From Urophycis tenuis (Eukaryota; Chordata; Actinopteri; Gadiformes; Phycidae), in the NCBI GenBank assembly GCA_036785325.1, contig JAXIVH010000020.1, positions 7,793,879-7,857,878 on the forward strand: a DNA stretch of 64,000 bases. Direction: 5' to 3'. Within the stretch, counting starts at the first letter, position 1. Each line of letters opens with the position of its first letter. Under the pieces are notes generated by a model that made no database searches, was not told the origin of the DNA, and worked only from the letters and a program-made list of their open reading frames with translations. Positions 44,927 through 58,195 of the stretch are shown here, one piece after another. A program made the position numbers and the translations under genes.

Positions 44927-47900
44927 AATTGAAAAGTTGAAGGTATGTTTTTAGCTGCTGGGTAGACTTCAGTCAACCTGACGCAGTTTTGTCTTTGAGC
45001 AACCAAATTGCTCGGGGATGGGCTCATTTTAAGCGGGGAAATCTAAGGTTCCCAACGGCGTATGGCAAGATTATATTGAGTCATGGGTCGTTGAAATACT
45101 AAGCTAATTAATTTCTGTTCTTTATTGAAAGATTGATCTTAATTGAAACGTTGAAGGTATGTTTTTAGCTGCTGGGTAGACTTCAGTCAACCTGACGCAG
45201 TTTTGTCTGTGAGCAAGCAGACTGCTCGCGGATGGGCTCATTTTAAGCGGGGAAATCTAAGCTTTCCAACGGCGTATGGCAAGACTATATTGACTCATTG
45301 GTCGTTGAAATACTAAGCTAATTAATTTGTGATCTGTAAGGAAAGATTGATGTTAATTGAAACGTTGAAGGTATGTTTTTAGCTGCTGGGTAGACTTCAG
45401 TCAACCTGACACAGTTTTGTCTCTGAGCAACCAAATTGCTTGGGGATGGGCTCATTTTAAGCGGGGAAATCTAAGCTTTCCAACGGCGTATGGCAAGACT
45501 ATATTGACTCATGGGTCGTTGAAATACTAAGATAATTAATTTGTGTTCGGTAAGGAAAGATTGATGTTAATTGAAACGTTGAAGGTATGTTTTTAGCTGC
45601 TGGGTAGACTTCACTCAACCTGACACAGTTTTGTCTGTGATCAACCAGACTGCTGGCGGATGGGCTCATTTTAAGCAGGGAAATCTAAGCTTTTCAACGG
45701 CGTATGGTAAGACTATATTCACCAAAGGGCCGTTGAAATACTAAGCTAATTAATTTGTGTTCTGTAAGGAAAGATTGATGTTAATTGAAACGTTAAAGGT
45801 ATGTTTTTGGCTGCTGGGTAGACTTCATTCAACCTGACGCAGTTTAGTCTGTGATCAACCAGACTGCTCGCGGATGGGCTCATTTTAAGCGGGGAAATCT
45901 AAGCTTTCCAACGGCGTATGGCAAGACTATATTGACTCATGGGTCGTTGAAATACTAAGCTAATTAATTTGTGTTCTGTAAGGAAAGATTGATGTTAATT
46001 GAAACGTTGAAGGTATGTTTTTAGCTGCTGGGTAGACTTCAGTCAACCTGACGCAGTTTAGTCTGTGAGCAACCAAATTGCTCGGGGATGGGCTCATTAT
46101 AAGCGGGGAAATCTAAGCTTTCCAACGGCGTATGGCAAGACTATATTCACCAAAGGGTCGTTGAAATACTAAGCTAATTAATTTGTGTTCTGTAAGGAAA
46201 GATTGATGTTAATTGAAACGTTGAAGGTATGTTTTTAGCTGCTGGGTAGACTTCAGTCAACCTGACGCAGTTTAGTCTGTGATCAACCAGACTGCTCGCG
46301 GATGGGCTCATTTTAAGCGGGGAAATCTAAGCTTTCCAACGGCGTATGGCAAGACTATATCGACTCATGGGTCGTTGAAATACTAAGCTAATTAATTTGT
46401 GTTCTGTAAGGAAAGATTGATGTTAATTGAAACGTTGAAGGTATGTTTTTAGCTGCTGGGTAGACTTCAGTCAACCTGACCCAGTTTAGTCTGTGATCAA
46501 CCAGACTGCTCGCGGATGGGCTCATTTTAAGCGGGGAAATCTAAGCTTTCCAACGGCGTATGGCAAGACTATATTGACTCATGGGTCGTTTAAATACTAA
46601 GCTAATTAATTTGTGTTCTGTAAGGAAAGATTGATGTTAATTGAAACGTTGAAGGTATGTCTTTAGCTGCTGTGTAGACTTCAGTCAACCTGACGCAGAT
46701 TTGTCTGTGAGCAACCAAATTGCTCGGGGATGGGCTCATTATAAGCGGGGAAATCTAAGCTTTCCAACGGCGTATGGCAAGACTATATTGACTCATGGGT
46801 CGTTGAAATACTAAGCTAATTAATTAGTGTTCTGTAAGGAAAGATTGATGTTAATTGAAACGTTGAAGGTATGTTTTTAGCTGCTGGGTAGACTTCAGTC
46901 AACCTGACGCAGTTTTGTCTGTGATCAACCAGACTGCTGGCAGATGGGCTCATTATAAGCGGGGAAATCTAAGCTTTTCAACGGCGTATGGCAAGACTAT
47001 ATTCACCAAAGGGCCGTTGAAATACTAAGCTAATTAATTTGTGTTCTGTAAGGAAAGATTGATGTTAATTGAAACGTTAAAGGTATGTTTTTAGCTGCTG
47101 GGTAGACTTCATTCAACCTGACGCAGTTTAGTCTGTGATCAACCAGACTGCTCGCGGATGGGCTCATTTTAAGCGGGGAAATCTAAGCTTTCCAACGGCG
47201 TATGGCAAGACTATATTGACTCATGGGTCGTTGAAATACTAAGCTAATTAATTAGTGTTCTGTAAGGAAAGATTGATGTTAATTGAAACGTTGAAGGTAT
47301 GTTTTTAGCTGCTGGGTAGACTTCAGTCAACCTGACGCAGTTTAGTCTGTGATCAACCAGACTGCTCGCGGATGGGCTCATTTTAAGCGGGGAAATCTAA
47401 GCTTTTCAACGGCGTATGGCAAGACTATATTCACCAATGGCCCGTTGAAATACTAAGCTAATTAATTTGTGTTCTGTAAGGAAAGATTGATGTCAATTGA
47501 AACGTTAAAGGTATGTTTTTAGCTGCTGGGTAGACTTCATTCAACCTGACGCAGTTTAGTCTGTGATCAACCAGACTGCTCGCGGATGGGCTCATTTTAA
47601 GCGGGGAAATCTAAGCTTTCCAACGGCGTATGGCAAGACTATATCGACTCATGGGTCGTTGAAATACTAAGCTAATTAATTTGTGTTCTGTAAGGAAAGA
47701 TTGATGTTAATTGAAACGTTGAAGGTATGTTTTTAGCTGCTGGGTAGACTTCAGTCAACCTGACCCAGTTTAGTCTGTGATCAACCAGACTGCTCGCGGA
47801 TGGGCTCATTTTAAGCGGGGAAATCTAAGCTTTCCAACGGCGTATGGCAAGACTATATTGACTCATGGGTCGTTTAAATACTAAGCTAATTAATTTGTGT

Positions 47901-50259
47901 TCTGTAAGGAAAGATTGATGTTAATTGAAACGTTGAAGGTATGTCTTTAGCTGCTGTGTAGACTTCAGTCAACCTGACGCAGTTTAGTCTGTGAGCAACC
48001 AAATTGCTCGGGGATGGGCTCATTATAAGCGGGGAAATCTAAGCTTTCCAACGGCGTATGGCAAGACTATATTGACTCATGGGTCGTTGAAATACTAAGC
48101 TAATTAATTAGTGTTCTGTAAGGAAAGATTGATGTTAATTGAAACGTTGAAGGTATGTCTTTAGCTGCTGTGTAGACTTCAGTCAACCTGACGCAGATTT
48201 GTCTGTGAGCAACCAAATTGCTCCGGGATGGGCTCATTATAAGCGGGGAAATCTAAGCTTTCCAACGGCGTATGGCAAGACTATATTGACTCATGGGTCG
48301 TTGAAATACTAAGCTAATTAATTAGTGTTCTGTAAGGAAAGATTGATGTTAATTGAAACGTTGAAGGTATGTTTTTAGCTGCTGGGTAGACTTCAGTCAA
48401 CCTGACGCAGTTTAGTCTGTGATCAACCAGACTGCTGGCAGATGGGCTCATTATAAGCGGGGAAATCTAAGCTTTTCAACGGCGTATGGCAAGACTATAT
48501 TCACCAAAGGGCCGTTGAAATACTAAGCTAATTAATTTGTGTTCTGTAAGGAAAGATTGATGTTAATTGAAACGTTAAAGGTATGTTTTTAGCTGCTGGG
48601 TAGACTTCATTCAACCTGACGCAGTTTAGTCTGTGATCAACCAGACTGCTCGCGGATGGGCTCATTTTAAGCGGGGAAATCTAAGCTTTCCAACGGCGTA
48701 TGGCAAGACTATATTGACTCATGGGTCGTTGAAATACTAAGCTAATTAATTAGTGTTCTGTAAGGAAAGATTGATGTTAATTGAAACGTTGAAGGTATGT
48801 TTTTAGCTGCTGGGTAGACTTCAGTCAACCTGACGCAGTTTAGTCTGTGATCAACCAGACTGCTCGCGGATGGGCTCATTTTAAGCGGGGAAATCTAAGC
48901 TTTTCAACGGCGTATGGCAAGACTATATTCACCAATGGCCCGTTGAAATACTAAGCTAATTAATTTGTGTTCTGTAAGGAAAGATTGATGTCAATTGAAA
49001 CGTTAAAGGTATGTTTTTAGCTGCTGGGTAGACTTCATTCAACCTGACGCAGTTTAGTCTGTGATCAACCAGACTGCTCGCGGATGGGCTCATTTTAAGC
49101 GGGGAAATCTAAGCTTTCCAACGGCGTATGGAAAGACTATATTGACTCATGGGTCGTTGAAATACTAAGCTAATTAATTTGTGTTCTGTAAGGAAAGATT
49201 GATGTTAATTGAAACGTTGAAGGTATGTTTTTAGCTGCTGGGTAGACTTCAGTCAAACTGACGCAGTTTAGTCTGTGAGCAACCAAATTGCTCATGGATG
49301 GGCTCATTATAAGCAGGGAAATCTAAGCTTTCCAACGGCGTATGGCAAGACTATATTCACAGAAGGGTCGTTGAAATACTAAGCTAATTAATTTGTGTTC
49401 TGTAAGGAAAGATTGATGTTAATTGAAACGTTAAAGGTATGTTTTTAGCTGCTGGGTAGACTTCATTCAACCTGACGCAGTTTAGTCTGTGATCAACCAG
49501 ACTGCTCGCGGATGGGCTCATTTTAAGCGGGGAAATCTAAGCTTTCCAACGGCGTATGGCAAGACTATATTGACTCATGGGTCATTGAAATACTAAGCTA
49601 ATTAATTTGTGTTCTGTAAGGAAAGATTGATGTTAATTGAAACGTTGAAGGTATGTTTTTAGCTGCTGGGTAGACTTCAGTCAACCTGACGCAGTTTAGT
49701 CTGTGATCAACCAGACTGCTCGCGGATGGGCTCATTTTAAGCGGGGAAATCTAAGCTTTCCAACGGCGTATGGCAAGAGTATATTCACTCATGGGTCGTT
49801 GAAATACTAAGCTAATTAATTTGTGTTCTGTAAGGAAAGATTGATGTTAATTGAAACGTTGAAGGTATGTTTTTAGCTGCTGGGTAGACTTCAGTCAACC
49901 TGACGCAGTTTAGTCTGTGATCAACCAGACTGCTCGAGGATGGGCTCATTTTAAGCGGGGAAATCTAAGCTTTCCAACGGCGTATGGCAAGACTATATTC
50001 ACTAAAGGGTCGTTGAAATACTAAGCTAATTAATTTGTGTTCTGTAAGGAAAGATTGATGTTAATTGAAACGTTGAAGGTATGTCTTTAGCTGCTGTGTA
50101 GACTTCAGTCAACCTGACGCAGATTTGTCTGTGAGCAACCAAATTGCTCGGAGATGGGCTCATTTTAAACGGGGAAATCTAAGCTTCCCAACGACGTATG
50201 GCATGACTATATTTGCCCATTGGTCGTCGAAATAATAAGCTGATTCATGTGTGTTCTGT
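44927..50259 (+). repeat. 214-bp satellite, array 9 (about 25 monomers)
   Basis: Longest array. Its first ~11 monomers parallel array 3. GTCGTTTAAAT occurs near 46588 and 47869, about six monomers apart. The stretch with TGGCAGATGGGCTC then TCACCAAAGGGCC then TCACCAATGGCCC appears twice (about 46930-47560 and 48420-49000), so it was internally duplicated by unequal exchange. Confidence 0.95.
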
Positions 50260-50960
50260 TGGCTGTGGAAAGAAAATAGCACACAAGTCATACCAAGTCA
50301 CCTTTATTTTTCAGTGATAAACATTAATAAATAAACAGTATGGACATTGTATAAACATTTGTATAAAAAGTGTAAACGGTATGAACAGTGTTCTTATAAA
50401 AGATATCAATATCAATACTGATCACGTGTGTATTTTATATTTCCAGGTTATTTGTTGATGAGCCAGAGCCTGTGACTCCCACCAACCGGCCCGTTCAGCC
50501 CACTGCGTTGTCGTCCTCCACCCGGCCGAAGCCTCCTGCGCCCACCCGCCTCCAGCCGAGGCCTCCTGCTGCGTCAGCCTGTGGCCCGCCCGCCCCCTGT
50601 GTCGGCAGCACCCACACCGCTGGTCCTCCCCGCACAGCCACAGGCCCCCTCCGTCCTGCTTCGTGGGCCATCCTGCAGCTGTCTCTGCAGTCATCGTGTG
50701 TCAAAACCATTCAAACTTGTATATGGTAACATTTCAAAATGACACCAGCATAAATGAGGACCTTGCAATAGGTTGTGTGTTACATGACCCCCCTGGCATA
50801 CAGCTGTATGTCTCTGTGAAGGTGGTTGTGAAGAACTGCATCCGGCCGAACAAGTACAAGTGCCGGCGAGGCAGCAACTCTCTCGAGGGGTTGCACGCCC
50901 ACCTGGTTAACGCCATCCCTTCACAGCGATGTGGGATCATGCCGTTCCAAGTAAGTGATT

Positions 50961-50999
<39 letters not shown>

Positions 51000-51235
51000 G
51001 CATATATACACACACACACACGCATATATACACACACATATATATATATACTTAAACATAGCTGACCCTTTTTTTCCCCCTTCTCGGGGATTATGCTCCC
51101 AGTTTTGATCTCGGACGTCTGGTCACTTATAGCATATAATAATATTCTATTACTGTTAAGCCAACTATGAATAATAAAACAGGCCAAAACATGTGTCCTT
51201 TATCATAGCTACACGTATTACAAAAAAAACGCGTG
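50260..51235 (+). repeat. 1-kb interspersed block, copy 8
   Basis: Full block, short microsatellite (50965-51051). ACATTTGTATAAAAAG and CACCCACACCGC are private; the tail junction reads AAAAGTTAGGGGTATG. Confidence 0.9.
50691..50950 (+). pseudogene. exon-like fragment, block copy 8 (His variant, frame open)
   Basis: The only copy combining LHDPPG with the intact CGA Arg codon. It also has Leu-to-Pro (CGGCCGAAC). The donor is intact. Confidence 0.55.
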
Positions 51236-52930
51236 AATTGAAAAGTTAGGGGTATGTTTTTAGCTGCTGGGTAGACTTCAGTCAACCTGACGCAGTTTTG
51301 TCTTTGAGCAACCAAATTGCTCGGGGATGGGCTCATTTTAAGCGGGGAAATCTAAGGTTCCCAACGGCGTATGGCAAGATTATATTGAGTCATGGGTCGT
51401 TGAAATACTAAGCTAATTAATTTCTGTTCTTTATTGAAAGATTGATCTTAATTGAAACGTTGAAGGTATGTTTTTAGCTGCTGGGTAGACTTCAGTCAAC
51501 CTGACGCAGTTTTGTCTGTGAGCAAGCAGACTGCTCGCGGATGGGCTCATTTTAAGCGGGGAAATCTAAGCTTTCCAACGGCGTATGGCAAGACTATATT
51601 GACTCATTGGTCGTTGAAATACTAAGCTAATTAATTTGTGATCTGTAAGGAAAGATTGATGTTAATTGAAACGTTGAAGGTATGTTTTTAGCTGCTGGGT
51701 AGACTTCAGTCAACCTGACACAGTTTTGTCTCTGAGCAACCAAATTGCTTGGGGATGGGCTCATTATAAGCGGGGAAATCTAAGCTTTCCAACGGCCTAT
51801 GGCAAGACTATATTCACCAAAGGGGCGTTGAAATACTAAGCTAATTAATTTGTGTTCTGTAAGGAAAGATTGATGTTAATTGAAACGTTTAAGGTATGTT
51901 TTTAGCTGCTGGGTAGACTTCAGTCAACCTGACGCAGTTTAGTCTGTGATCAACCAGACTGCTCGCGGATGGGCTCATTTTAAGCGGGGAAATCTAAGCT
52001 TTTCAACGGCGTATGGCAAGACTATATTCACCAATGGCCCGTTGAAATACTAAGCTAATTAATTTGTGTTCTGTAAGGAAAGATTGATGTCAATTGAAAC
52101 GTTAAAGGTATGTTTTTAGCTGCTGGGTAGACTTCATTCAACCTGACGCAGTTTAGTCTGTGATCAACCAGACTGCTCGCGGATGGGCTCATTTTAAGCG
52201 GGGAAATCTAAGCTTTCCAACGGCGTATGGAAAGACTATATTGACTCATGGGTCGTTGAAATACTAAGCTAATTAATTTGTGTTCTGTAAGGAAAGATTG
52301 ATGTTAATTGAAACGTTGAAGGTATGTTTTTAGCTGCTGGGTAGACTTCAGTCAACCTGACGCAGTTTAGTCTGTGAGCAACCAAATTGCTCAGGGATGG
52401 GCTCATTATAAGCGGGGAAATCTAAGCTTTCCAACGGCGTATGGCAAGACTATATTCACCAAAGGGTCGTTGAAATACTAAGCTAATTAATTTGTGTTCT
52501 GTAAGGAAAGATTGATGTTAATTGAAACGTTAAAGGTATGTTTTTAGCTGCTGGGTAGACTTCATTCAACCTGACGCAGTTTAGTCTGTGATCAACCAGA
52601 CTGCTCGCGGATGGGCTCATTTTAAGCGGGGAAATCTAAGCTTTCCAACGGCGTATGGCAAGAGTATATTGACTCATGGGTCGTTGAAATACTAAGCTAA
52701 TTAATTTGTGTTCTGTAAGGAAAGATTGATGTTAATTGAAACGTTGAAGGTATGTTTTTAGCTGCTGGGTAGACTTCAGCCAACCTGACGCAGTTTAGTC
52801 TGTGATCAACCAGACTGCTCGAGGATGGGCTCATTTTAAGCGGGGAAATCTAAGCTTTCCAACGGCGTATGGCATGACTATATTTGCCCATGGGTCGTCG
52901 AAATAATAAGCTGATTCATGTGTGTTCTGT
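51236..52930 (+). repeat. 214-bp satellite, array 10 (7.9 monomers)
   Basis: Length 1695 bp, exactly that of array 11. The final monomer reads GGCGTATGGCATGACTATAT after CTCGAGGATGG, skipping the usual pre-block monomers, so the left junction of block 9 was recombined. Confidence 0.95.
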
Positions 52931-53631
52931 CTGCTGTGGAAAGAAAATAGCACACAAGTCATACCAAGTCACCTTTATTTTTCAGTGATAAACATTAATA
53001 AATAAACAGTATGGACATTGTATAAACAGTTGTATAAAAAGTGTAAACGGTATGAACAGTGTTCTTATAAAAGATATCAATATCAATACTGATCACGTGT
53101 GTATTTTATATTTCCAGGTTATTTGTTGATGAGCCAGAGCCTGTGACTCCCACCAACCGGCCCGTTCAGCCCACTGCGTTGTCGTCCTCCACCCGGCCGA
53201 AGCCTCCTGCGCCCACCCGCCTCCAGCCGAGGCCTCCTGCTGCGTCAGCCTGTGGCCCGCCCGCCCCCTGTGTCGGCAGCACCCATACCGCTGGTCCTCC
53301 CCGCACAGCCACAGGCCCCCTCCGTCCTGCTTCGTGGGCCATCCTGCAGCTGTCTCTGCAGTCATCGTGTGTCAAAACCATTCAAACTTGTATATGGTAA
53401 CATTTCAAAATGACACCAGCATAAATGAGGACCTTGCAATAGGTTGTGTGTTACATGACCCCCCTGGCATACAGCTGTATGTCTCTGTGAAGGTGGTTGT
53501 GAAGAACTGCATCCGGCTGAACAAGTACAAGTGCCGGTGAGGCAGCAACTCTCTCGAGGGGTTGCACGCCCACCTGGTTAACGCCATCCCTTCACAGCGA
53601 TGTGGGATCATGCCGTTCCAAGTAAGTGATT

Positions 53632-53668
<37 letters not shown>

Positions 53669-53904
53669 GCATATATACACACACACACACGCATATATAC
53701 ACACACATATATATATATACTTAAACATAGCTGACCCTTTTTTTCCCCCTTCTCGGGGATTATGCTCCCAGTTTTGATCTCGGACGTCTGGTCACTTATA
53801 GCATATAATAATATTCTATTACTGTTAAGCCAACTATGAATAATAAAACAGGCCAAAACATGTGTCCTTTATCATAGCTACACGTATTACAAAAAAAACG
53901 CGTG
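52931..53904 (+). repeat. 1-kb interspersed block, copy 9
   Basis: Begins CTGCTGTGG rather than TGGCTGTGG. Microsatellite 53636-53721. Otherwise as copy 10, 2669 bp away. Confidence 0.9.
53362..53621 (+). pseudogene. exon-like fragment, block copy 9 (His variant, TGA)
   Basis: LHDPPG and the TGA after KCR; no further private change noticed. Confidence 0.55.
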
Positions 53905-55599
53905 AATTGAAAAGTTGAAGGTATGTTTTTAGCTGCTGGGTAGACTTCAGTCAACCTGACGCAGTTTTGTCTGTGAGCAACCAAATTGCTCGGGGATGGG
54001 CTCATTTTAAGCGGGGAAATCTAAGGTTCCCAACGGCGTATGGCAAGATTATATTGAGTCATGGGTCGTTGAAATACTAAGCTAATTAATTTCTGTTCTT
54101 TATTGAAAGATTGATCTTAATTGAAACGTTGAAGGTATGTTTTTAGCTGCTGGGTAGACTTCAGTCAACTTGACGCAGTTTTGTCTGTGAGCAACCAGAC
54201 TGCTCGCGGATGGGCTCATTTTAAGCGGGGAAATCTAGGCTTTCCAACGGCGTATGGCAAGACTATATTGACTCATTGGTCGTTGAAATACTAAGCTAAT
54301 TAATTTGTGATCTGTAAGGAAAGATTGATGTTAATTGAAACGTTGAAGGTATGTTTTTAGCTGCTGGGTAGACTTCAGTCAACCTGACACAGTTTTGTCT
54401 CTGAGCAACCAAATTGCTTGGGGATGGGCTCATTTTAAGCGGGGAAATCTAAGCTTTCCAACGGCGTATGGCAAGACTATATTGACTCATGGGTCGTTGA
54501 AATACTAAGATAATTAATTTGTGTTCTGTAAGGAAAGATTGATGTTAATTGAAACGTTGAAGGTATGTTTTTAGCTGCTGGGTAGACTTCAGTCAACCTG
54601 ACGCAGTTTAGTCTGTGAGCAACCAAATTGCTCAGGGATGGGCTCATTATAAGCGGGGAAATCTAAGCTTTCCAACGGCGTATGGCAAGACTATATTCAC
54701 CAAATGGTCGTTGAAATACTAAGCTAATTAATTTGTGTTCTGTAAGGAAAGATTGATGTTAATTGAAACGTTAAAGGTATGTTTTTAGCTGCTGGGTAGA
54801 CTTCATTCAACCTGACGCAGTTTAGTCTGTGATCAACCAGACTGCTCGCGGATGGGCTCATTTTAAGCGGGGAAATCTAAGCTTTCCAACGGCGTATGGC
54901 AAGACTATATTGACTCATGGGTCATTGAAATACTAAGCTAATTAATTTGTGTTCTGTAAGGAAAGATTGATGTTAATTGAAACGTTGAAGGTATGTTTTT
55001 AGCTGCTGGGTAGACTTCAGTCAACCTGACGCAGTTTAGTCTGTGATCAACCAGACTGCTCGCGGATGGGCTCATTTTAAGCGGGGAAATCTAAGCTTTC
55101 CAACAGCGTATGGCAAGAGTATATTGACTCATGGGTCGTTGAAATACTAAGCTAATTAATTTGTGTTCTGTAAGGAAAGATTGATGTTAATTGAAACGTT
55201 GAAGGTATGTTTTTAGCTGCTGGGTAGACTTCAGTCAACCTGACGCAGTTTAGTCTGTGATCAACCAGACTGCTCGAGGATGGGCTCATTTTAAGCGGGG
55301 AAATCTAAGCTTTCCAACGGCGTATGGCAAGACTATATTCACTAAAGGGTCGTTGAAATACTAAGCTAATTAATTTGTGTTCTGTAAGGAAAGATTGATG
55401 TTAATTGAAACGTTGAAGGTATGTCTTTAGCTGCTGTCTAGACTTCAGTCAACCTGACGCAGATTTGTCTGTGAGCAACCAAATTGCTCGGAGATGGGCT
55501 CATTTTAAACGGGAAAATCTAAGCTTTCCAACGACGTATGGCATGACTATATTTGCCCATGGGTCGTCGAAATAATAAGCTGATTCATGTGTGTTCTGT
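53905..55599 (+). repeat. 214-bp satellite, array 11 (7.9 monomers)
   Basis: Shares private markers AAATCTAGGCTTTCC (about 54231) and TCACCAAATGGTCG (about 54697) with array 12, at 2667-bp spacing. Private: CAACTTGACG and GCTGCTGTCTAGAC. Confidence 0.95.
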
Positions 55600-56300
55600 T
55601 GGCTGTGGAAAGAAAATAGCACACAAGTCATACCAAGTCACCTTTATTTTTCAGTGATAAACATTAATAAATAAACAGTATGGACATTGTATAAACAGTT
55701 GTATAAAAAGTGTAAACGGTATGAACAGTGTTCTTATAAAAGATATCAATATCAATACTGATCACGTGTGTATTTTATATTTCCAGGTTATTTGTTGATG
55801 AGCCAGAGCCTGTGACTCCCACCAATCGGCCCGTTCAGCCCACTGCGTTGTCGTCCTCCACCTGGCCGAAGCCTCCTGCGCCCACCCGCCTCCAGCCGAG
55901 GCCTCCTGCTGCGTCAGCCTGTGGCCCGCCCGCCCCCTGTGTCGGCAGCACCCATACCGCTGGTCCTCCCCGCACAGCCACAGGCCCCCTCCGTCCTGCT
56001 TCGTGGGCCATCCTGCAGCTGTCTCTGCAGTCATCGTGTGTCAAAACCATTCAAACTTGTATATGGTAACATTTCAAAATGACACCAGCATAAATGAGGA
56101 CCTTGCAATAGGTTGTGTGTTACATGACCCCCCTGGCATACAGCTGTATGTCTCTGTGAAGGTGGTTGTGAAGAACTGCATCCGGCTGAACAAGTACAAG
56201 TGCCGGTGAGGCAGCAACTCTCTCGAGGGGTTGCACGCCCACCTGGTTAACGCCATCCCTTCACAGCGATGTGGGATCATGCCGTTCCAAGTAAGTGATT

Positions 56301-56331
<31 letters not shown>

Positions 56332-56571
56332 GCGCGCATATATACACACACACACACGCATATATACACACACATATATATATATACTTAAACATAGCTG
56401 ACCCTTTTTTTCCCCCTTCTCGGGGATTATGCTCCCAGTTTTGATCTCGGACGTCTGGTCACTTATAGCATATAATAATATTCTATTACTGTTAAGCCAA
56501 CTATGAATAATAAAACAGGCCAAAACATGTGTCCTTTATCATAGCTACACGTATTACAAAAAAAACGCGTG
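55600..56571 (+). repeat. 1-kb interspersed block, copy 10
   Basis: Full block; microsatellite 56304-56388. Private CpG transitions in the Pro-coding stretch (CCAATCGG, CCACCTGGCC). Confidence 0.9.
56031..56290 (+). pseudogene. exon-like fragment, block copy 10 (His variant, TGA)
   Basis: LHDPPG and the TGA after KCR, as in copy 9. The donor is intact. Confidence 0.55.
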
Positions 56572-58195
56572 AATTGAAAAGTTGAAGGTATGTTTTTAGC
56601 TGCTGGGTAGACTTCAGTCAACCTGACGCAGTTTTGTCTGTGAGCAACCAAATTGCTCGGGGATGGGCTCATTTTAAGCGGGGAAATCTAAGGTTCCCAA
56701 CGGCGTATGGCAAGATTATATTGAGTCATGGGTCGTTGAAATACTAAGCTAATTAATTTCTGTTCTTTATTGAAAGATTGATCTTAATTGAAACGTTGAA
56801 GGTATGTTTTTAGCTGCTGGGTAGACTTCAGTCAACCTGACGCAGTTTTGTCTGTGAGCAACCAGACTGCTCGCGGATGGGCTCATTTTAAGCGGGGAAA
56901 TCTAGGCTTTCCAACGGCGTATGGCAAGACTATATTGACTCATTGGTCGTTGAAATACTAAGCTAATTAATTTGTGATCTGTAAGGAAAGATTGATGTTA
57001 ATTGAAACGTTGAAGGTATGTTTTTAGCTGCTGGGTAGACTTCAGTCAACCTGACACAGTTTTGTCTCTGAGCAACCAAATTGCTTGGGGATGGGCTCAT
57101 TTTAAGCGGGGAAATCTAAGCTTTCCAACGGCGTATGGCAAGACTATATTGACTCATGGGTCGTTGAAATACTAAGATAATTAATTTGTGTTCTGTAAGG
57201 AAAGATTGATGTTAATTGAAACGTTGAAGGTATGTTTTTAGCTGCTGGGTAGACTTCAGTCAACCTGACGCAGTTTAGTCTGTGAGCAACCAAATTGCTC
57301 AGGGATGGGCTCATTATAAGCGGGGAAATCTAAGCTTTCCAACGGCGTATGGCAAGACTATATTCACCAAATGGTCGTTGAAATACTAAGCTAATTAATT
57401 TGTGTTCTGTAAGGAAAGATTGATGTTAATTGAAACGTTAAAGGTATGTTTTTAGCTGCTGGGTAGACTTCATTCAACCTGACGCAGTTTAGTCTGTGAT
57501 CAACCAGACTGCTCGCGGATGGGCTCATTTTAAGCGGGGAAATCTAAGCTTTCCAACGGCGTATGGCAAGACTATATTGACTCATGGGTCATTGAAATAC
57601 TAAGCTAATTAATTTGTGTTCTGTAAGGAAAGATTGATGTTAATTGAAACGTTGAAGGTATGTTTTTAGCTGCTGGGTAGACTTCAGTCAACCTGACGCA
57701 GTTTAGTCTGTGATCAACCAGACTGCTCGCGGATGGGCTCATTTTAAGCGGGGAAATCTAAGCTTTCCAACGGCGTATGGCAAGACTATATCGACTCATG
57801 GGTCGTTGAAATACTAAGCTAATTAATTTGTGTTCTGTAAGGAAAGATTGATGTTAATTGAAACGTTGAAGGTATGTTTTTAGCTGCTGGGTAGACTTCA
57901 GTCAACCTGACGCAGTTTAGTCTGTGATCAACCAGACTGCTCGCGGATGGGCTCATTTTAAGCGGGGAAATCTAAGCTTTCCAACGGCGTATGGCAAGAC
58001 TATATTGACTCATGGGTCGTTTAAATACTAAGCTAATTAATTTGTGTTCTGTAAGGAAAGATTGATGTTAATTGAAACGTTGAAGGTATGTTTTTAGCTG
58101 CTGGGTAGACTTCAGTCAACCTGACACAGTTTTGTCTCTGAGCAACCAAATTGCTTGGGGATGGGCTCATTATAAGCGGGGAAATCTAAGCTTGA
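56572..58195 (+). repeat. 214-bp satellite, array 12 (7.6 monomers), ending at the second A/B junction
   Basis: The first six monomers match array 11. The final monomers match the end of array 4 and break at the same AAATCTAAGCTT|GATATTGG point. Confidence 0.95.
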
